Made by a program: the position numbers and the translations under genes. The notes beneath the pieces are model-generated. The model was not told the DNA's origin and did no database searches. It saw only the letters and a list, made by a program, of their open reading frames with translations. A DNA stretch of 64,000 nt from Adlercreutzia caecimuris B7 (GTDB taxonomy: Bacteria; Actinomycetota; Coriobacteriia; Coriobacteriales; Eggerthellaceae): the NCBI RefSeq assembly GCF_000403355.2, contig NZ_KE159646.1, forward strand, positions 1,911,561-1,975,560. Reading direction: 5' to 3'. Positions 49,323 to 57,585 of this stretch are shown in pieces. Positions within the stretch are counted from its first letter, which is position 1, and each line of letters begins with the position of its first letter.

Positions 49323-49943
49323 CTAGACGAGATAGTAGACAGAGGGCTTGGTGCCGAACTCGGTGTGCAGCTGCGTGTACTCGCGGCTGGCCAGAAGCCT
49401 GGACACCTCGGAGTTCGGATCGTCCAGGTCGCCGAAGTGGCGGGCACGACCGATGCAGTCGGCCACACAAGCCGGCTGCTCGCCGCGAGCCACGCGCTGG
49501 GTGCAGAAGATGCACTTCTCCACGGTGTGCTTCTCGTGTTTGGCGGCATCGGCGTCGCCCAGGGCGAAGTCGGCGTAGTAGGCCGGTTCCTCCCAGTTGA
49601 ACGAGCGGACGCCGGTGTAGGGGCAGGCGGCCACGCACATGCGGCAGCCGATGCACTTGTCGTAATCCTGGCGCACAATGCCCGTCTGCTCGTCCTTCCA
49701 GGTGGCGCCCACCGGGCACACCTTGGTGCAGGCCGGATTCTCGCAGTGCTGGCAGGCCACGGGCCAATGCTGCATCTCGGGGTTGTCCCAGGTGCCCCCG
49801 GCCGTATCCGGGGCATTGCCGCCCTCGGTGAGAACGCGATTCCAGATAATGTTGTTGGGAATGTTGTTGGCCACTTTGCACACGACCGAGCAGGTCTTGC
49901 AGCCAGAGCAACGCTTTAGGTCGATGACCATTCCGTATCTCAT
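49323..49943 (-). CDS. Four-cluster iron-sulfur subunit (DmsB/PsrB type)
   Basis: The 206-aa protein MRYGMVIDLKRCSGCKTCSVVC... carries four [4Fe-4S] motifs: CSGCKTCSVVC, CQHCENPACTKVCP, CIGCRMCVAACP and CIFCTQRVARGEQPAC. It carries electrons between the catalytic subunit and the NrfD anchor. It has no export signal of its own and is probably carried out with the Tat-exported catalytic subunit. GAGGAGGAAC sets the start at 49943, which is 16 bp after the catalytic gene. Confidence 0.94.
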   Translation of the reverse strand: MRYGMVIDLKRCSGCKTCSVVCKVANNIPNNIIWNRVLTEGGNAPDTAGGTWDNPEMQHWPVACQHCENPACTKVCPVGATWKDEQTGIVRQDYDKCIGCRMCVAACPYTGVRSFNWEEPAYYADFALGDADAAKHEKHTVEKCIFCTQRVARGEQPACVADCIGRARHFGDLDDPNSEVSRLLASREYTQLHTEFGTKPSVYYLV

Positions 49944-49959
49944 GGGGTTCCTCCTCCTC

Positions 49960-52446
49960 TTATTCCTGAGACTCCGCCACCACGCCGTCCCACGGCTCAA
50001 TTTCCACGAGGCAATCGTGGTAGGAGTAGGTGGGGCAGGTCCAGTCCACAATCTGCTTGCTCGTCAGGTCGTTATTGCAGCCGCTTATGTACTGGGAGCG
50101 CTGCCAGCCGCGGTCGATATCCAGACAGCCCGGGCGAATACCGGCGCTGAAGGTGGCCTTGGCCACCGCATGGCCACGGTCGTTGAACAGGCGCACGTAG
50201 CTGCCGTCCTCGATGCCGCGCGCCTCGGCATCGACGGAATTGATGCGCACGCAGGGCTCGTTGATCTCCATCTCGCGCAGCAACGGGTTCTGACCGTAGT
50301 AAGAATGCACGCGGAAGCGGCGGGTGCCGGCGGTCACGATGAGCGGATACTTCTCCGCCAGAGGATTGGTGTCGAAGCCGCCGGCCGTGACGGGCCACGC
50401 CTCCATGGGCGGTTCCCAATGGGGCAGCGCGATGCTCGCGGGATCCATGGGCTGGCCATAGTTCTCGATGGGGCCCGGGTTCTCCTGATAGAACTGCAGC
50501 TTGCCCGTCATAGTCATGTAGGCCGGCATAGGAACGGCGCCCACGTACATCACGCCGGCTTCCTTCAGCTTGTCGGCATCGATGCCCATAGCAGCTCCCA
50601 TGGCCGTGTTCACCACGTGCTTCATGCCCTCGTCGAACTCTTCCTGGAACCACTCGTCCAAGCCGAGCCCGCGCCCGATGAGGTTCGCCATGTCGTAGTC
50701 GGACTTGGCCTCGAACTTCGGCTCGATGGCCTTATCGGCCCACACGAGACAACCATTCATGCCGATGGGACCGCCTACCTCTTGAATGGTGGCCGCGGGC
50801 AGCACGATGTCGGAAATGTCGGCCGTATCACACCACTCGATGTTGGCAGTCACAAGGAAATCGAACTTCTTGTACGCCTCGATGGTCCTGTTACGGTCGG
50901 GAGCTGAGTTCACGATGTTCGCACCGAAAGAGATGAGCATCTTGAGCGGTTGTTCTACCGTGACATCGGGAAGCTCCATCACTTGCTCGCCCATGTGCGC
51001 GGTCACGCCCGGAAATGTGTATTCTCCCGTGTCGAGCAGGTCGTTGAACATAAAGGTACCCAGCGACTGGACGATGGCGGGATGCTCGGTTTCCGTCTCA
51101 TCGAAGCCGCTGGAATTAAGCGGGTAACTCATACGGGGCTCAGGCACCATACCGCGCATAATACGCAAAACGCTCACTGCCGCAATGGTATTGAAACCGT
51201 GCCCGTAATGGTCGATGCCATAGCCTTGGAAGATGTCGGCCATGCCAGGACGGCAAAGTAGGTCGGCGAAGGTGCGAATGGTTTCCTCGGGAACGGTGGT
51301 CACCTCGGACACCATCTCGATGGGATACTCGCTGATGCGGTCGATGAGCAGACTGTAGGCCGTATTGCAGCGCTGGCCGGCGACCTCGATGCCCTTCTTG
51401 CGCAGCACGGGGTTCTGCGCCGTGGAGGCGTAGCCCATGGCATTCGTGGCCTCGTCCCACACGGCAAAGTCGTCGGCATCGGCCGCCACGCCCTCTTCCA
51501 AGTCGCTCTTGCGCAGGAAGCGGCCGTCGGACTCCTTCACGAGGAACGGGGCGCAGGACTTCTGCTGCATGAAGGCATCATCCGTCTTGCCCTCTTCCTC
51601 GATGATCTTCGCCAAACCGAGAGCGAGCGCGGCATCGGTGCCGGGCTGCAGCGACACGAACAAGTCGGCCTTCTGTCCGATGGTGTTCTTGTTGGGGTCG
51701 ACGACGATGAGCTTGCAATCGTTATTCTCAATCGCGTCGGCGATGTAGTGCCAGGCGTTAGGCCAGGACACGATGGGGTTATGGCCCCACACGACAAAGG
51801 TGCTCATTTGGGAGACGAGATCCATGTCGGCGCCGCCCTGATAGTAGAAGCCGCCCGCCGTGTACATGGTACCCTGCGTGAGCGCGAAGTCGGTGGTGCG
51901 GTTCTGGTGCGAGAACTGGGCCACGTTCTCCAAACGGTTGAGATTGTACATGTTGCGAGGCTCGGTAGTGCCGTAGGTGAAGGAGCACACGCTGCCCGAG
52001 CCGAATTCTGCCTGGTACTCCTTGATCTTCGTACAGATGGTGTCGATGGCCTCGTCCCAGCTGATGCGCTCCCACTGACCGGCGCCACGCTCGGTGCCCT
52101 CGGCGCGCTTCATGGGGTACTGGATGCGCTTCTCCTGCACGATGAGCGTGGGGATGGAGGCGCCGCGGGCGCACATGCGCTTCTGGTCGATGGGCGCGCC
52201 CTCGATCTCCTTGGCGCGCGTGAGCACCACGTTGCCGTCGCGCACCACGGCCTCCAGCGGACAACCCATGCAGGCGTTGCAGTAGGTCGTGCAGATCTTC
52301 TCGTCGCTTTGGGCCGAAGCCGTCTTGGGCGTAAGGGCCGCGAACCCCGCAGCCGAAACGCCGCCCGCAACGAGCGCGGCCGCGGCCGTGGTCTTGAGGA
52401 ACCCTCTTCGCGTTAGAGCTCCCGTCGTGTTCTGAACAGGCTCCAA
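49960..52446 (-). CDS. Exported molybdopterin oxidoreductase catalytic subunit (DMSO reductase family)
   Basis: The 828-aa protein has Tat motif TRRGFLK and a signal ending in TASA-Q. The N-terminal Fe-S motif is CTTYCNACMGC ... MCARG. Moco-binding segments include 'SFTYGTTEPRNMYNLNR', 'WGHNPIVSWPN', 'LIVVDPNKNTIGQKADLFV', 'ANIEWCDTADISDIVLPAAT' and, at the C-terminal cap, 'TAGTRRFRVHSYYGQ'. With the Fe-S and NrfD subunits it forms a menaquinone-linked terminal reductase or dehydrogenase outside the membrane. The substrate is not readable; gut Eggerthellaceae use such enzymes for S/N-oxides and catechols. A LysR gene lies upstream. Confidence 0.92.
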   Translation of the reverse strand: MEPVQNTTGALTRRGFLKTTAAAALVAGGVSAAGFAALTPKTASAQSDEKICTTYCNACMGCPLEAVVRDGNVVLTRAKEIEGAPIDQKRMCARGASIPTLIVQEKRIQYPMKRAEGTERGAGQWERISWDEAIDTICTKIKEYQAEFGSGSVCSFTYGTTEPRNMYNLNRLENVAQFSHQNRTTDFALTQGTMYTAGGFYYQGGADMDLVSQMSTFVVWGHNPIVSWPNAWHYIADAIENNDCKLIVVDPNKNTIGQKADLFVSLQPGTDAALALGLAKIIEEEGKTDDAFMQQKSCAPFLVKESDGRFLRKSDLEEGVAADADDFAVWDEATNAMGYASTAQNPVLRKKGIEVAGQRCNTAYSLLIDRISEYPIEMVSEVTTVPEETIRTFADLLCRPGMADIFQGYGIDHYGHGFNTIAAVSVLRIMRGMVPEPRMSYPLNSSGFDETETEHPAIVQSLGTFMFNDLLDTGEYTFPGVTAHMGEQVMELPDVTVEQPLKMLISFGANIVNSAPDRNRTIEAYKKFDFLVTANIEWCDTADISDIVLPAATIQEVGGPIGMNGCLVWADKAIEPKFEAKSDYDMANLIGRGLGLDEWFQEEFDEGMKHVVNTAMGAAMGIDADKLKEAGVMYVGAVPMPAYMTMTGKLQFYQENPGPIENYGQPMDPASIALPHWEPPMEAWPVTAGGFDTNPLAEKYPLIVTAGTRRFRVHSYYGQNPLLREMEINEPCVRINSVDAEARGIEDGSYVRLFNDRGHAVAKATFSAGIRPGCLDIDRGWQRSQYISGCNNDLTSKQIVDWTCPTYSYHDCLVEIEPWDGVVAESQE

Positions 52447-52607
52447 GATATCCCCTTTCCTCGTCTCGTGTACCCGTCGCGTTATTGACGGGCATCTTCT
52501 GGCCTCATTCTGAAATCGCGCGAGGCTTGAGGGGAGAATCTTTAAGTTGTTCGCCGGGAGCTTTTGGTTTACGAAGGAGCTCGCTTAGATATGGAGACGA
52601 ACCGCCG

Positions 52608-53513
52608 TCAGTCCTTCCAGAGGACGAAATCTTCTTTGCCGCTGAAAAACCGCAGCAGATAGGGGTCGCCGAGCCCCTTCTTCGCAATGGTGCAGTAGAA
52701 CCATTTCATGGGAGCCTCTTCAAGAGGAATGCACACCACGTCCGGAGCAACACGGGGAAACTTCAGATCGCGGTAGGCGTAGGTGAGCGTCACCCCGGTT
52801 TGCACCATTTCGAGCCGATTGTGCAAACCCGAACGCGTGCACACAATGTTAAGCTTGACACCGCGCTCTTCGGTCGCCTCCACCAGGCGATCATGCACAT
52901 CGAATCCAGCTCCTTGAGAGGTGAAGGGGCGTCCTTCCAAATCCTCGAGACGTATGAAGCTTTTCTCAGCAAGGGGATCATCAGTACGGACGGCGATGTG
53001 GATGCGTCCCCCAATGGCCGTGTCGTAATCAAAGAGGGACTCGTTCACCACTGTGGCGATAAGACTCGCATAATCAAGATCGCCCTCAAGGATTTGTTGG
53101 CGCAGCTCCACGCAGTTTGCTTCGGTGAAGCGCATTCCCTTGGTCACGAGCTCGCTTGTCGAGGAAAAGTCGATGACCTGTCTCATCTCGCCCGAGGTCA
53201 TAACGTCGCTTGCCTCCACCGATTGACCGAAACGCACGATCCCTTGGCTCTTTAGCTTGCCGAGGTTCAGCTCGACCTCCATTTGTGCGAACGCACTCAA
53301 CACCGGACGCGAGGCGCTGAACAGAAGGTCGGCCGCGGCCGTGGGAAAAAGCACGTTGCCCCGATTCTCGAACAGCGGCTCCCCCATTTCCTGAGCCAGC
53401 CGCGCCACCGACTTGCGCAACGCTTGCCGTGAAATGAACAGAGAATCGGCCGCCTGCGTGAAGCTGCGCATCTCATAGACCCGAGAAAAGTACTTGATCT
53501 GCTGAATATCCAT
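52608..53513 (-). CDS. LysR-family regulator, probably of the molybdopterin operon
   Basis: The 301-aa protein begins MDIQQIKYFSRVYEMRSFTQ; its winged helix is 'AADSLFISRQALRKSVARLAQEMGEPLFEN'. The periplasmic-binding-like effector domain follows ('GIVRFGQSVEASDVM'). It lies in the same direction 161 bp upstream of the catalytic gene. GAGGAGGGG sets the start at 53513. The effector is unknown. Confidence 0.9.
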   Translation of the reverse strand: MDIQQIKYFSRVYEMRSFTQAADSLFISRQALRKSVARLAQEMGEPLFENRGNVLFPTAAADLLFSASRPVLSAFAQMEVELNLGKLKSQGIVRFGQSVEASDVMTSGEMRQVIDFSSTSELVTKGMRFTEANCVELRQQILEGDLDYASLIATVVNESLFDYDTAIGGRIHIAVRTDDPLAEKSFIRLEDLEGRPFTSQGAGFDVHDRLVEATEERGVKLNIVCTRSGLHNRLEMVQTGVTLTYAYRDLKFPRVAPDVVCIPLEEAPMKWFYCTIAKKGLGDPYLLRFFSGKEDFVLWKD

Positions 53514-53674
53514 AGCCCCTCCTCGTGCCGTGCGGCTCCGATCGGCCATCGCAGCCCGACGAGCCTTCCTCCGCAGCAATCCAATACGATGGAAGGCCCG
53601 CATGAGGACGGGCCTTCCATCGATGCCAGCTCGCTAAAGCTTAACATCCCAAACAGTATGCGCGCTACGACTTT

Positions 53675-54406
53675 TTAAGCACCGTAGGCGAGAGCGCCGT
53701 AGGACGGATCGGTCTCGTCGAAGGCGCAGCCGTAGGGAATTTGCAGCTTCTCCGACGTCAGGTGCCAACCGAAATCGTTAGTGACGATACGCTCGACGAT
53801 GACCCATTCCCCATCGCGATACTCCCATTTGTCGCAGTAGCGGGCCACCGTCTGGAGCACGTGCCAAGTGCCGTCCTCGTTGGGACTCATCACCGGTGCG
53901 TTCGCGTAGGTCTCGGAACCGGCCTTCGTGCCATTCACGGTAATAGCGATGTTGTACATCTGGTGCGCGTAGTAACCGCCATTAGCCGTAATGCCCTTAT
54001 CGATCGTGTTCGCGCAATATTCGGCCCACTCCTGGCCCGAGCCCTTGAACACTTCGCCGAATTCCGGGCTCGTGCCGAAATCAACGTAGCTGTCCTCGGC
54101 ATAGACAGGCTTGCCGATGGCGGCATCCTGCCGATCGTCGCCACGAGCGTACATGCACAACTTGTAGCGAATCTCTTCCTTGGCCTCGGCAACCCAGAGC
54201 CGATCCTCGAGCTCCTGCATCTTTTTCATCAGTTCATCCATGGAAGTTTGCTCCCCCGTATCGGCCATTGGCGTCGAACAGCCCGCAAGGCCCAAGGCGC
54301 TCGCGCCGCACAAAGCACCAGCGGCAACTGCGGCTCCCTTCAGCACCACGGTGCGTCGATCCATTTCGCGGTTATCCTGCCGTTCATTCGTCGAATTCTC
54401 CATCAT
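53675..54406 (-). CDS. SnoaL-like Tat lipoprotein
   Basis: The 243-aa protein has a signal with RR (DRRTVVLKG, about 16-24) and lipobox LAGC, so it is probably Tat-exported and lipid-anchored. The mature part is a SnoaL/NTF2-like alpha+beta domain ('MDELMKKMQELEDRLWVAEAKEEIRYKLCMYARGDDRQD', 'HQMYNIAITVNGTKAGSETYA', 'VARYCDKWEYRDGEWVIVERI'). SnoaL-like folds bind or isomerise small ring molecules. It lies 152 bp after an exported flavoprotein reductase and may share its substrate. GGGGAG precedes tandem ATGs at 54406 and 54403. Confidence 0.82.
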   Translation of the reverse strand: MMENSTNERQDNREMDRRTVVLKGAAVAAGALCGASALGLAGCSTPMADTGEQTSMDELMKKMQELEDRLWVAEAKEEIRYKLCMYARGDDRQDAAIGKPVYAEDSYVDFGTSPEFGEVFKGSGQEWAEYCANTIDKGITANGGYYAHQMYNIAITVNGTKAGSETYANAPVMSPNEDGTWHVLQTVARYCDKWEYRDGEWVIVERIVTNDFGWHLTSEKLQIPYGCAFDETDPSYGALAYGA

Positions 54407-54558
54407 GACACTCCCCTGTCTTTCGCTTGCGTTCCGACAATCCGCCCACTCCTGCCTTAGCCATACCGGCGAGGGCGCCCGACAGCCGGGCCGCCCTCGC
54501 CTCATTGGGTCGCGCCGCCGAGCGGGAGGGGAGGACTCGGCAGGCGACATCGAAATAG

Positions 54559-56139
54559 TTACGCAAGTGGCTCCAGCGTCACCACGTGCTGACCGGCGAT
54601 GCGTCCCGAGGTGTAGGTCCAGCCGAGCGCCTGGCCGCAGCCGGCGTTCACCTTGCCCTTGAAGCCGCCAACCATGTTGCCCACCGCGTACAAGCGCGGG
54701 ATAACCTCACCGAACACGTTGAGCACCTGGGTGTTGGTGTTCACGTCAACGCCACCGGCCGTATCGGGCGAGACGGCGATAACGCGACCAGCGAAGAACG
54801 GGGGCTGCGTCAGGGGCATTGCGTTCTGGCGACCCAGGGCATCGGCTCCGGAGGCCGCACCCTCGTTGAAGTCGTCAATAGTCTTCTTAAGAGCGTCCGT
54901 GTCCAAATCAAGGGCTGCCGCCAACTCTTCCACGGTGTCGGCCTTGACGACATAGCCGCCGGAAAGCTCTTCCTCGAACCCGTCACTACAGTACATGATC
55001 GGCCCTCCGAAATCAGCGGTCGCATCCGCGAGACCCTGATCCCAGATGTTCCACACATAACCGTTCGGCTGCTTCCAAACATCGCCCACCACGTTCTCGG
55101 TGGGACGACCGCTCTCCAGAACGTGGCGCTGGCCGTCAGTAGAAACAAATATACCCGGCATGGAAATGTAGCCTGCGGAATTATCCTCAACCTTGCGCTC
55201 CAGACCAGGGGCCACATTGTAGGCGCACCAAGGATTCACCAGCTTGGCACCGAGCGCACAGGCCATCATAATGCCGTCGCCCTGCTGCCACGGCGAGCCA
55301 TAGGAGCCCATGACGGGGCGGTCGTTAAACATGCCCGGCATGGCCGGCGACATGAAGCTACGCACCATGTCGGCGTTGCGGGAGAAACCGCCCGTGTTCA
55401 GGATGACGCCCAGACGCGCCTTGATGCGCTGCTCCTTGCCGCCATCTGCGACGATAACGCCCTCCACCTCGCCGTCAGCGTTGGTCAGCAAACGCGTGAC
55501 CTGGGTATCGAACATGAATTCCGCACCTTGCTCCTCAGCCTTTTTGCGCAGCGGCTCGGTGAAACCAGCGCCGCTGCCATCGGCGTTCTGGTGCATGCGG
55601 GCCACGGCGGGCGTCACATCGGTGTAGTAGTCCACCATGGTACCCTGGGTCGACAGGCGCTCAGTGGAAAGAGCCGCGCCCTGCTCGGCTAGCCAATCGA
55701 TGGTCTCGCCGGACTTCTCGGCGTACAGACGGCGCAGCTCGGGATTCTCGAAGCCCTCGGCCACAGCCGTCAGGTACTTGTCGAACTCCTCGACCGAATC
55801 ATCGATGCCGGCCTCTTTCTGCAGCTTCGTGCAAGCACCCTGAATCATACCGGCGCACAGGGCTGAATTGGACATGGTGGCGCTGCTCATCACTTCGCAC
55901 ACGACAACTTCCTTGCCCGCCGCAGAGACCTCAACAGCCGCAGCCAGGCCACCGCCGCCGGCGCCGGCGATCACAACGTCCACTTCTTTGTCCCACGCCG
56001 AATCGCTCGTGGAGCTCAGTTCCTGAGAAGCGGACGTTTGGGGCGCGCAACCAACCATGCCGGCAAAAGCGGCGGCTCCACCCATGAGAGCCGCGCCCTT
56101 CAAAAAGCTGCGACGATTGAGCCCTTCGTTCAGATTCAT
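54559..56139 (-). CDS. Exported FAD-dependent reductase (fumarate-reductase/flavocytochrome-c flavoprotein type), Tat lipoprotein
   Basis: The 526-aa protein has Tat motif NRRSFLKG and lipobox MVGC. The dinucleotide fold DVVIAGAGGGGLAAAVEVSAAG binds FAD. The C-terminal segment 'VIAVSPDTAGGVDVNTNTQVLN ... GRIAGQHVV' is the FAD/substrate region of the fumarate-reductase flavoprotein family. No FMN-binding or haem domain is attached, so an outside electron donor is needed. A LysR gene is divergent upstream and a SnoaL-like lipoprotein lies downstream. Substrates may be unsaturated acids or other electron acceptors. AAAGGGGA sets the start. Confidence 0.9.
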   Translation of the reverse strand: MNLNEGLNRRSFLKGAALMGGAAAFAGMVGCAPQTSASQELSSTSDSAWDKEVDVVIAGAGGGGLAAAVEVSAAGKEVVVCEVMSSATMSNSALCAGMIQGACTKLQKEAGIDDSVEEFDKYLTAVAEGFENPELRRLYAEKSGETIDWLAEQGAALSTERLSTQGTMVDYYTDVTPAVARMHQNADGSGAGFTEPLRKKAEEQGAEFMFDTQVTRLLTNADGEVEGVIVADGGKEQRIKARLGVILNTGGFSRNADMVRSFMSPAMPGMFNDRPVMGSYGSPWQQGDGIMMACALGAKLVNPWCAYNVAPGLERKVEDNSAGYISMPGIFVSTDGQRHVLESGRPTENVVGDVWKQPNGYVWNIWDQGLADATADFGGPIMYCSDGFEEELSGGYVVKADTVEELAAALDLDTDALKKTIDDFNEGAASGADALGRQNAMPLTQPPFFAGRVIAVSPDTAGGVDVNTNTQVLNVFGEVIPRLYAVGNMVGGFKGKVNAGCGQALGWTYTSGRIAGQHVVTLEPLA

Positions 56140-56239
56140 GATTGTCCCCTTTCCTTACATTAGTTGCCCTTCGGCACGACTCCATAGTGCGCTGGCGCCA
56201 GGCCGATAGCTAAATGCAAATGCGCGATCCGCTATCACG

Positions 56240-56262
56240 TTTCATGATGGCTTTTCGTGAAA
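56240..56262. promoter_or_regulatory. LysR-box candidate between divergent genes
   Basis: TTTCA (56240-56244) and TGAAA (56258-56262) form an interrupted palindrome in the 204-bp divergent region between the flavoprotein gene and its LysR. The form and place suit a LysR site. Confidence 0.35.
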
Positions 56263-56343
56263 TCCGATATCGCCGTCTCGGACGTCGTGCTCTTGCTTTG
56301 CGCAACATGCGATAATGCAAAAAAGCAAGGGAGGAGGTTCGCT

Positions 56344-57279
56344 ATGAGAACCGAGTACTTGCGAGAGTTCGTCGTTTTCTCTCGCTACTTAAGCTTCACC
56401 GATGCCGCCAAAGAGCTGTTCATCGCCCAATCAACGCTAAGCACCCATATTGCTGCGCTCGAGAGCGACGTGGGCTTTTCGCTCATCGACCGGAAAGCGG
56501 GCAACCGACTCACCGATAAAGGGGCCGTTTTTCTCGACGGAGCCCGAACACTGCTGGATGAACTCGACGAGACACTGGCACGGTGCCGAGAGATGGGCGA
56601 TCCTGACGCCACTCTTCGCATCGCTGTTCAATATCCAACTCCTCTTTTTGCGACCAAACTTAAAGAGCGGCTGCCCATGCCCTTTGCTTTCGTCGATCAC
56701 GATTACCGAGATCCCATCTTCCAGCCCATCGCCAATGGCGCGGCCGACATCGTGCTCGATTACGACTACACGCCTTTTGCCTCACTCGTAAAGGAGGCGA
56801 GCGCTCTCGATCTGGTAACAAAAACGTGTTTGGCCTTCCGCATGAGTATCAGCATGATGGCGTCGAATCCCCTGGCAAGCAAGTCCGCGCTTTCGCGCAA
56901 TGACCTTCGCGGCGCATCCATCATCATCAACGATGCCCACAATTACGACCGCATCCGCTATCTTTACGAGCGCATGTTAGGCGACAATCTGAATCTGCGC
57001 TTCAGCCTTCAGCCCATCAACGGCATGAGCGGCCTGGCCTTCGCCACCTACGGCGATAGCCTCCACATCTGCGGGCTATCGGAAAATCGCCACTGGTTCG
57101 CCGACCGCGCCGACGTGGCGCTCTTCGAAGAACTGGACGGAAAGCCTTTCGGCATGCCCACCTCGCTCACGTATTCAGCTGACGCCAGCGATTGGGTGCG
57201 TGAAGGTGCAGCCATCATTCTCGAGTGCATGGAGGCTTGCAGAAAGGAAAACGGACTCGCAGCTACAGGAATCGCTTAG
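56344..57279 (+). CDS. LysR-family regulator, divergent to an exported flavoprotein gene
   Basis: The 311-aa protein begins MRTEYLREFVVFSRYLSFTD, with winged helix 'AAKELFIAQSTLSTHIAALESDVGFSLIDR'. The effector domain 'ATLRIAVQYPTPLFATKLKERL' is divergent from better known members. It lies back to back with the 54559-56139 gene, the classical LysR arrangement, and upstream of a second flavoprotein gene. GGGAGGAGGT sets the start; a 29-codon upstream extension is not conserved. Confidence 0.9.
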   Translation: MRTEYLREFVVFSRYLSFTDAAKELFIAQSTLSTHIAALESDVGFSLIDRKAGNRLTDKGAVFLDGARTLLDELDETLARCREMGDPDATLRIAVQYPTPLFATKLKERLPMPFAFVDHDYRDPIFQPIANGAADIVLDYDYTPFASLVKEASALDLVTKTCLAFRMSISMMASNPLASKSALSRNDLRGASIIINDAHNYDRIRYLYERMLGDNLNLRFSLQPINGMSGLAFATYGDSLHICGLSENRHWFADRADVALFEELDGKPFGMPTSLTYSADASDWVREGAAIILECMEACRKENGLAATGIA

Positions 57280-57585
57280 ACGATGCGCCATCGTTTTCTG
57301 AAAATGTCGTAATAAACTCCCCATTTATTACGACATTTCACTCCTCAAAAGGGCATTACCATCATTTCATTGCGACATCGCAAAGCTGCTCGTGCGCATC
57401 GTTTTGCTCCCCAATGATGCGTATTGTCGTAGTCACGCTGATCGCTCGCTGACAGCCTCAGCTCCCTTGAGGTATTCCATTTCCGACTACCGGGTTGCAG
57501 CATTTGAATTTTTAGTATTCTCGGCCAACTTCCTAAACTGCTCGCCACGGCAAAAGCCGCAGTTCTACGTTTAGGAGGAGGACCA
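57280..57585 (+). other. 306-bp intergenic region before the second flavoprotein gene
   Basis: Contains the 15-bp perfect hairpin at 57302-57338 and a smaller palindrome, TTGCGA/TCGCAA at 57370-57383. The promoter of the downstream flavoprotein gene should lie in the last 150 bp; I could not fix it. Confidence 0.45.
57302..57338. repeat. 15-bp perfect inverted repeat (intergenic element E)
   Basis: AAATGTCGTAATAAA (57302-57316) and its exact complement (57324-57338) around a 7-nt loop, 22 bp after the LysR stop. There is no T-run; it could be a weak terminator or the short form of the other intergenic elements. Confidence 0.75.
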
